A DNA stretch of 43,512 nt from Ruminococcus sp. (GTDB lineage Bacteria > Bacillota_A > Clostridia > Oscillospirales > Acutalibacteraceae), in assembly GCA_017481395.1 (NCBI GenBank), contig JAFUPE010000096.1, positions 1 through 43,512 on the forward strand. Direction: 5' to 3'. Shown in pieces: positions 38,672-43,512 of the stretch (position 1 is its first letter; each line of letters begins with the position of its first letter). The notes beneath the pieces were generated by a model. That model did no database searches, had not been told where the DNA came from, and worked only from the letters and a program-made list of their open reading frames with translations. A program made the position numbers and the translations under genes.

Positions 38672-39244
38672 ATGGTAGAATGGATTACAAAGCTTGATTT
38701 TACGGTGCTTTACTGGATTCAGGAAAATATCCGCACAGATTGGCTTGACAGCATTTGTGCCTTTTTAAGCTGGGCTTTTGAGCTTGGCATTCCTTGGCTT
38801 GTGCTTGGCGTTTTGCTCTTTTGCTTCAAAAAAACAAGGGTTGCAGGTGCGATATTAATTACGGCTGTGGTGCTTACGTTTTTCTTTAATGAGCTTGCAA
38901 TTAAGAATGCTGTTAACCGTGAAAGGCCCTGTACCATAGACCCAAACGTACCTTTGGCAATAGAAAAGCCTGCGTCCTTTAGCTTTCCGTCAGGGCATAC
39001 TGCAAGCTGTTTTGCTGCAGCAGGTGTGCTGATGTTTACTCACAAAAAAATCGGTATTCCACTTATTCTTTTTGCGGTTATTATGGGGCTTTCACGAATG
39101 TACCTTTTTGTGCATTTCCCCACAGATGTAATTGCAGGTGCGGCTCTTGGTATATTAATGGCGTGGGTGACTGTGCTTATTTTCCGCGAGCTTAAGTATG
39201 ACGAAAAGCTTAATAATTTAGATTTGAAATTAAGGAGAAATTAA
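38672..39244 (+). CDS. PAP2-family phosphatase
   Basis: A 190-residue membrane phosphatase of the PAP2 superfamily, such as undecaprenyl-pyrophosphate or phosphatidate phosphatases. All three signatures are present: KNAVNRERP, SFPSGHTAS and SRMYLFVHFPTD. Five to six hydrophobic segments fit the family. The GGAGG lies 13 nt before the ATG, longer than ideal, and is part of a GAGGT-GTT-ACCTC palindrome (38655-38667). A role in recycling the lipid carrier for wall synthesis is likely but not proven. Only 1 nt separates it from the next gene. Confidence 0.93.
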   Translation: MVEWITKLDFTVLYWIQENIRTDWLDSICAFLSWAFELGIPWLVLGVLLFCFKKTRVAGAILITAVVLTFFFNELAIKNAVNRERPCTIDPNVPLAIEKPASFSFPSGHTASCFAAAGVLMFTHKKIGIPLILFAVIMGLSRMYLFVHFPTDVIAGAALGILMAWVTVLIFRELKYDEKLNNLDLKLRRN

Positions 39245-39245
39245 T

Positions 39246-39911
39246 ATGAACGAGCTTAAAATTACCAGCCTTTTAAATCTTGACGAAACTATTGCAAAGG
39301 AGCTTTTTGAAGGCTTTACATATCCTTGGGAGGTACTGCCTCATATAAGCGAGTTTATCAAAAAGCTTGGGGAAACCCTCAGCGAAGAAAAGTTTGATAA
39401 AATCGGCGAGGACATCTGGGTTGCAAAAAGTGCAAAGGTTGCACCCTCGGCTTCTTTAAATGGTCCTCTTATTATTGACGAGGATGCAGAAATCCGCCAT
39501 TGTGCTTTTATACGTGGCAGTGCAATCGTTGGTAAGGGTGCAGTTGTGGGTAACTCTACCGAGCTTAAAAACTGCGTGCTGTTTAACGGTGTGCAGGCTC
39601 CTCATTACAATTACGTAGGCGACAGCGTTTACGGCTATAAGGCTCACACAGGTGCAGGTGTTATTGCCTCTAACCTTAAGTCTGACAAGTCTTTGGTTAC
39701 CGTTAATTTCAGAGGACAGAAGGTAGAAACCGGCATCAAGAAAATCGGAGCTATCGTAGGTGACTTTGGCGATATCGGTTGCAACACCGTTATGAACCCC
39801 GGTACTGTAATCGGCAGAAACACAAGTGTATATCCCCTCTCTTTTGTAAGAAGCTACGTTGAAGAAGGTTCAATTTACAAAAAGCAGGGCGAGGTTGTAA
39901 AGAGAGTTTAA
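39246..39911 (+). CDS. Hexapeptide-repeat (left-handed beta-helix) protein, GlmU-like
   Basis: A 221-residue protein, mostly a left-handed parallel beta-helix (about 55-210) of the acyltransferase/sugar nucleotidyltransferase type. Hexapeptide turns include AKVAPSASLNGPLIIDEDAEIRH, GSAIVGKGAVVGNSTELKNC and GDIGCNTVMNPGTVIGRNTSVYP. The segment PHYNYVGDSVYGYKAHTGAGVIASNLK resembles the GlmU acetyltransferase domain, but the pyrophosphorylase domain is missing; the first 50 residues are a helical region. It is probably a UDP-N-acetylglucosamine-related or other acyltransferase. AAGGAG is 9 nt before the ATG. It is coupled to the PAP2 gene. Confidence 0.88.
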   Translation: MNELKITSLLNLDETIAKELFEGFTYPWEVLPHISEFIKKLGETLSEEKFDKIGEDIWVAKSAKVAPSASLNGPLIIDEDAEIRHCAFIRGSAIVGKGAVVGNSTELKNCVLFNGVQAPHYNYVGDSVYGYKAHTGAGVIASNLKSDKSLVTVNFRGQKVETGIKKIGAIVGDFGDIGCNTVMNPGTVIGRNTSVYPLSFVRSYVEEGSIYKKQGEVVKRV

Positions 39912-39921
39912 ACAAAAATTC

Positions 39922-39952
39922 AAGGCAGTGCGAATGCACTGCCTTTTGTTTA
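39922..39952. terminator. Bidirectional terminator
   Basis: AAGGCAGTGC/GCACTGCCTT with a GAAT-type loop and T-runs on both sides, between convergent genes. Confidence 0.9.
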
Positions 39953-40588
39953 TTTATTATTGATTATAAGCTCTGCTATATATTCGCAGAAGGTGGGATT
40001 TTTAACCAGTACGGGACCTACAATCTGTGTACCGAAAAGGTTTTTCTCATGAATACCTTCGGTTTCGAAACTGAAGGATTCAGGCTTCATTGTTAAGGTG
40101 AAAAGGGGAGAGTCAACGCCTTTTACAGAACTGCACTTGTTGATAAAGCCTATAAGCTCTGTCTGGAGAAACTCTGCCTTTGCCTTTATATCGCCTGTCA
40201 GGCGTCGGGTGTTCTGCTCTTTTACCGTAAAGTCGAAAAGGTTAAGTCCCTCTAAAACTTCGCCGTCGGCAGTTTCAATGGACTTCCCAAGCATCTCCCA
40301 AGAGTTACCTGTAAAAAGCATAACCTTACCTGAATCCAAAGCTGACTTTAAGCTGTCTTTAAATTTCTTTAGGTGGTTAAGTGCAAAGGTTCTTTTTCTC
40401 TCTGTACCTGCACCGCAGTAGATAAAGTCATAGTCTGTAAAATCAATTTCATTGTCAGTAATAGTCTTCTTATCAAGAATTACTTCACAGCCTTTTTCTT
40501 CAAGTGCTTTTGTAAGGAGCCTTACGTTGCCGTATTCGCCGTAAAGGTTCATAAAGTCGGAGTATAAGTGTAAAATTTTAACAGTCAT
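39950..40588 (-). CDS. gatD: GatD-like glutamine amidotransferase subunit without catalytic residues
   Basis: A 212-residue class I amidotransferase-like protein encoded next to murT, the place of GatD. MurT/GatD amidates the D-Glu of lipid II to D-iGln in Gram-positives. The fold marks are there: LHLYSDFMNLYGEYGNVRLL, FIYCGAGTERKRTFAL and the end FGTQIVGPVLVKNPTFCEYI. The nucleophile motif, CGGYQ-like in the family, reads FTGNSWEMLG, so the catalytic Cys is Gly94. The catalytic His (GTYLHGP in the family) is Val190. Glutaminase activity is therefore unlikely. It may only scaffold MurT or sense glutamine. The start is 1 nt after the murT stop, with GGAGAGGTG upstream. Confidence 0.82.
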   Translation of the reverse strand: MTVKILHLYSDFMNLYGEYGNVRLLTKALEEKGCEVILDKKTITDNEIDFTDYDFIYCGAGTERKRTFALNHLKKFKDSLKSALDSGKVMLFTGNSWEMLGKSIETADGEVLEGLNLFDFTVKEQNTRRLTGDIKAKAEFLQTELIGFINKCSSVKGVDSPLFTLTMKPESFSFETEGIHEKNLFGTQIVGPVLVKNPTFCEYIAELIINNK

Positions 40589-40589
40589 A

Positions 40590-41924
40590 TCACACCTCTC
40601 CTTTCTTTACTATTTCAAGGAACTTACCTTTGTCAGAGAAGCAGGTAATTACATAGGTGAAGTTTTCTTCATCCTTAAGCTTTGCCATAGCAGACTCAAC
40701 ACTGTCGCAGACAACGAGCTTGTCTTTGGGAATGTCAGTAACTGAAAAACGAACGTCAAGGTCATTATAGTAACTGCCTGCAAGGTAAATCTTCTTTACG
40801 TTGTCTGAGTTAAGCTTTTCAAAGTCAATGTCCCACAGCCAGCTTGTGTCTTCGGTGTGGTACTTACGGCTGATTTTGTCAACAATAATCAGCACCGCAA
40901 CGTCGTTACTGTCATTGGTAACAACGTTAATTGACTGGTCGTAGGAAACCGAGTTTTCGTGCTTTGATACTAAAAGAGTACCTGTGGCTTTGCCAAAGGT
41001 AAAGTCCATAATTCTGCCTGACTGCATCTTGTAGCCTGAAAGTGCCTTTACAGCATCCTCTGCCTTAACTCCTGCAATGTCAGCAGCCGCAAAAGCTACC
41101 AGAGAGTTGTAGCACTGATAAATGCTTGAAAAGCTCAGCTCAATGGTGTGCTTGCCGTTTATGGTCAGCTTCTTTTCCTCAAGACTTGCAGACGTAATAG
41201 TCCACTTTGTCTCGGGTTTTTTAAAGCCGCACTTTGAGCAATTGTAAGAGCCGATGTGATTATAGTGGTAGTAGCTGTAGCTCATAGGAGCTGAGCAAAC
41301 GGGGCAGTACTTGCCGTCATCATAAACAGAATCGTTAACGTCTTTGTCAAATGAGAGCTTGTCTGCACCAAAGTAAAGTGCTTTTCTGCCTCTGCCAAAG
41401 GTTGTAACCAAGGGGTCATCGGCGTTAAGGACTAAGGTAATATCATCAGAAATTGCATCGTTAATGGATGCATACACCCATTCGGGATGGCCGTTGCGGG
41501 TGAGCTGGTCTCGGTAAAGATTTGTTATGAAAAGATAGTTTGGCTTTATATACTTAAAAGTGTATTTTGCAAAACGCTCGTCAGACTCGATAAGGGCGAT
41601 GTTGCTTTTTGCTTTACCCGAAAGGGTAGAGTCGCACAAAAGCATAGTTGTAACGCCCTCAATCTGATTAGAGCCTTCTTTGTTATACACTAAGCTTGCA
41701 CCGCTTTCCTTCAGCACGTGTGCAATAAGCTCAACGGTGGAGGTTTTTCCGTTACTGCCTGTTACGGCAATAATCTTCTCAGGGGGAGTAATGTCCTTTA
41801 ATATGTTCGGGAAAAGCTTGAGGGTCAATGCTCCGGGAAGGCTACTGCCTCTGCCCACAAGCTTTGCAAGAAATCGGACGGTTTTACAGAAAGCCACCGC
41901 CAGAAAAACCTTGATTTTTTTCAT
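40590..41924 (-). CDS. murT: MurT-family lipid II ligase (Mur ligase with zinc ribbon)
   Basis: A 444-residue Mur-ligase-family protein. MurT activates the alpha-carboxyl of lipid II D-Glu for amidation with ammonia from GatD. Marks are the P-loop AVTGSNGKTSTVELI (about 54-68), NLYRDQLTRNGHPEW, LNADDPLV and the four-Cys zinc ribbon YCPVCSAPMSY to YNCSKCGFKKPE. The C-terminal MurT domain (DUF1727) has TSWLWDIDFEKL. It departs from family consensus where LAKNP-type and ND-ADGxD-type motifs are expected (here VSKHENS and VDKISRKYHTEDTS). Given the altered GatD partner, the pair may have a changed role. RBS AGAGG. Confidence 0.9.
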   Translation of the reverse strand: MKKIKVFLAVAFCKTVRFLAKLVGRGSSLPGALTLKLFPNILKDITPPEKIIAVTGSNGKTSTVELIAHVLKESGASLVYNKEGSNQIEGVTTMLLCDSTLSGKAKSNIALIESDERFAKYTFKYIKPNYLFITNLYRDQLTRNGHPEWVYASINDAISDDITLVLNADDPLVTTFGRGRKALYFGADKLSFDKDVNDSVYDDGKYCPVCSAPMSYSYYHYNHIGSYNCSKCGFKKPETKWTITSASLEEKKLTINGKHTIELSFSSIYQCYNSLVAFAAADIAGVKAEDAVKALSGYKMQSGRIMDFTFGKATGTLLVSKHENSVSYDQSINVVTNDSNDVAVLIIVDKISRKYHTEDTSWLWDIDFEKLNSDNVKKIYLAGSYYNDLDVRFSVTDIPKDKLVVCDSVESAMAKLKDEENFTYVITCFSDKGKFLEIVKKGEV

Positions 41925-42140
41925 AATCTGCCTCTTTCTATATTATATAGAGAATTTTCTTTGCATTTCTATTTTGAATTATATAGCTTAATTTAAAGTT
42001 GGTCAATATAATTTTGAGCATTTTCCGCAATATAATGAGAAAAATTCGAGCACTCTGCCTATATTTTGTATTGTGCAAAGTTAACAAAATTTAGCTTAAA
42101 AATTCTCTAAAAATCTACATAAGAAAATTCGCCGAAATCC
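41925..42140. other. AT-rich intergenic region, no gene found
   Basis: The stretch between the divergent murT start and the S10 operon promoter is very AT-rich. It has no convincing open frame with a ribosome binding site and no clear hairpin. It presumably holds the murT promoter, which I could not place with confidence. Confidence 0.6.
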
Positions 42141-42169
42141 TTGATTTTGCCCTATATATATATTATAAT
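42141..42169 (+). promoter_or_regulatory. Promoter of the S10 ribosomal-protein operon
   Basis: TTGATT (42141-42146), 17 bp, TATAAT (42164-42169), in front of an approximately 290-nt leader. Confidence 0.8.
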
Positions 42170-42175
42170 TGACCC

Positions 42176-42467
42176 TGCGTGACTGCAATAAATGATATGC
42201 GTTGAAGCGGGAGGTTGCGGCTTTTTAGTCGGTTTTTCCGTGGAGTATGTCCGATTTCAAACCGGGCGAAAAAATTTTAAAGCACATTTTGTAGACAAAG
42301 GGGTTGCTATGTCCGAAGTGTGCCCTTATGCTTTTCAAGACTTTCCCGGTTAACAAAATATGGTTAACCGTTTTTTAATGAAGGGTGATGAAACACCCGG
42401 ATGTGTGTAAAAGGTTTAGTTTTGAAGTACGCCCGCCAACTAACAAATTTTTAAGGAGGCGACTTTT
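42176..42467 (+). promoter_or_regulatory. S10 operon leader with probable attenuator
   Basis: A leader of about 290 nt. CGGTTAAC (42347-42354) and GTTAACCG (42363-42370) form a perfect 8-bp stem followed directly by T6 (42371-42376), an intrinsic terminator before the first gene. AACCGGG (42260-42266) is complementary to CCCGGTT (42345-42351), the left side of that stem, and can act as an antiterminator. A further hairpin GGGTG/CACCC follows at 42383-42398. By analogy with the E. coli S10 leader, which responds to L4, this fits ribosomal-protein feedback, but the ligand is unknown. Confidence 0.6.
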
Positions 42468-42779
42468 ATGGCAGTCAAGGAAAAAATCAGAATTAGATTA
42501 AAGGGCTATGATCACCAGTTGGTTGATCAGTCAGCTGAGCGAATCGTTGCTACAGCAAAGCGCACAGGTGCAAGAGTTTCAGGTCCCGTACCACTCCCCA
42601 CCGAGAAGCAGGTTGTAACAATTCTTCGTGCGGTTCACAAGTACAAGGATAGCCGCGAGCAGTTCGAAATGAGAACTCACAAGCGTCTTATCGACATCTT
42701 GAGACCCTCAAACAAAACAGTTGATGCTCTTATGAATCTGGAGCTCCCTGCCGGCGTTGAAATTGAGATCAAGCTCTGA
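42468..42779 (+). CDS. rpsJ: 30S ribosomal protein S10
   Basis: A 103-residue protein, full-length S10 (start [20 protein letters not shown], late [12 protein letters not shown] and [10 protein letters not shown]). It binds the 16S rRNA head and also acts as NusE in antitermination. AAGGAGG lies 8 nt before the ATG. First gene of the S10 operon, with rplC following after 92 nt. Confidence 0.99.
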   Translation: MAVKEKIRIRLKGYDHQLVDQSAERIVATAKRTGARVSGPVPLPTEKQVVTILRAVHKYKDSREQFEMRTHKRLIDILRPSNKTVDALMNLELPAGVEIEIKL

Positions 42780-42871
42780 TAGCTCAGTTATCAACCTACA
42801 AGCAGACAGGGTCAAGTCGATGAATGACTACATCTTTATCGACCAATAACCTAATAAGGAGGAAATTAAAA

Positions 42872-43512
42872 ATGCAGAAAGCATTAATCGGCAAGAAGAT
42901 CGGTATGACACAGATCTTCGACGAGAAGGGAAATGTAGTTCCCGTAACAGTTGTTGAAGCAGGCCCTTGCGTTGTTTCAATGATTAAGACAGTTGAGACT
43001 GACGGCTACAATGCAGTTCAGCTCGGCTACGGTGATGTTAAAGCTAACAAACTCACCAAACCTATGAAGGGTCACTTTGACAAGGCAAACGTGGCTCCCA
43101 AGAAAACTCTTAAGGAGTTCCGTTTTGACGATTGCGCAGCTTACAATGTTGGCGACATCGTAAAGGCAGACACTTTTGAGGCAGGCATGAAGGTAGACGT
43201 AACAGGTACCAGCAAAGGTAAGGGTTACGCAGGCGTTATCAAGCGCTGGAACTTCAGCAGATTAAAGGAAACTCACGGTTCAGGTCCTGTAGCACGTCAC
43301 GGCGGCTCAATGGGTGCTTGTTCTTCTCCCTCCAGAGTATGGAAGGGCAAGAAGATGGCAGGTCACCTCGGTGCTGAGAAGGTTACAGTTAAGAACCTCA
43401 AAGTAGTTAAGGTTGATGTTGAGAACAACCTCGTTGCTATCAAGGGCGCTATTCCCGGTCCTAACGGCGGCACAGTTGTTATCAAAGACATCACTAAGGC
43501 TTTAGGAAGGAG
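42872..43512 (+). CDS. rplC: 50S ribosomal protein L3 (3' truncated at the window edge)
   Basis: 213 codons are visible, beginning [20 protein letters not shown] behind AAGGAGG; the gene runs out of the window close to its expected end (L3 is about 205-215 residues). Family marks are [11 protein letters not shown], the core [15 protein letters not shown], the central loop [32 protein letters not shown], and [12 protein letters not shown]3 is an early-assembly protein near the peptidyl-transferase centre. It stands second after rpsJ, the usual order. Confidence 0.99.
   Translation, partial: MQKALIGKKIGMTQIFDEKGNVVPVTVVEAGPCVVSMIKTVETDGYNAVQLGYGDVKANKLTKPMKGHFDKANVAPKKTLKEFRFDDCAAYNVGDIVKADTFEAGMKVDVTGTSKGKGYAGVIKRWNFSRLKETHGSGPVARHGGSMGACSSPSRVWKGKKMAGHLGAEKVTVKNLKVVKVDVENNLVAIKGAIPGPNGGTVVIKDITKALGR

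Overview
The window looks like a chromosomal segment of an anaerobic, endospore-forming Gram-positive of the Oscillospiraceae/Ruminococcaceae type, most like starch-degrading gut Ruminococcus relatives. The grounds are the sporulation genes (spoVT, spoIIP), GatCAB, a PASTA-kinase-type IreB, strong AAGGAGG ribosome binding sites, and dockerin-bearing secreted proteins together with CBM26/GH13 starch enzymes. The species assignment is inference. No prophage, insertion sequence, integrase or CRISPR array is visible.

Layout. 1-4.7 kb: the 3' end of ftsZ, an ornithine cyclodeaminase-family gene, spoVT (minus), a small membrane protein, ireB (minus), and an Xre regulator divergent from a membrane protein/Lgt-like pair. 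4.7-12 kb: a candidate small transcript, a secreted CHAP-SH3-dockerin protein, asnS, a repeat-containing lipoprotein, tRNA-Thr, an amidohydrolase, and a secreted papain-like protease with a dockerin. 12-17.2 kb: a co-directional set (spoIIP, membrane protein, dusB, glyA, rarA). 17.2-27.4 kb: a starch region with a non-catalytic CBM26x2/Ig-like/dockerin protein followed by three tandem paralogous secreted CBM26-GH13 amylases. 27.4-30.7 kb: gatCAB. 30.7-33.8 kb: a PerR-like regulator (minus), an amidase_3-like protein, a LUD protein, a 60-residue Asn/Gln-rich peptide gene (minus) and rsmA. 34-37 kb: murI-DUF1934-argS (minus). 37-40 kb: an unknown gene, a Nudix hydrolase, a PAP2 phosphatase and a hexapeptide-repeat protein. 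40-42 kb: murT-gatD (minus). 42-43.5 kb: the start of the S10 ribosomal-protein operon (rpsJ, rplC partial) behind a structured leader.

How it fits together. Three secreted proteins of different function (cell-wall hydrolase-like, protease, starch binder) carry near-identical dockerins. This suggests they dock on the same cohesin scaffold, which is not in this window. The starch binder leads the run of amylases, and the amylases themselves lack dockerins, so binding and catalysis seem to be on separate polypeptides.

The most unusual points are: (i) the non-catalytic dockerin/starch-binding protein with inverted repeats in its promoter/5' region and its three amylase paralogues; (ii) a six-amino-acid-alphabet Asn/Gln-rich peptide gene behind a sequence that fits a forespore sigma-G/F promoter; (iii) a GatD homologue that lacks both catalytic residues; (iv) a probable attenuator with a matching antiterminator in the S10 leader; and (v) two families of palindromic intergenic repeats.
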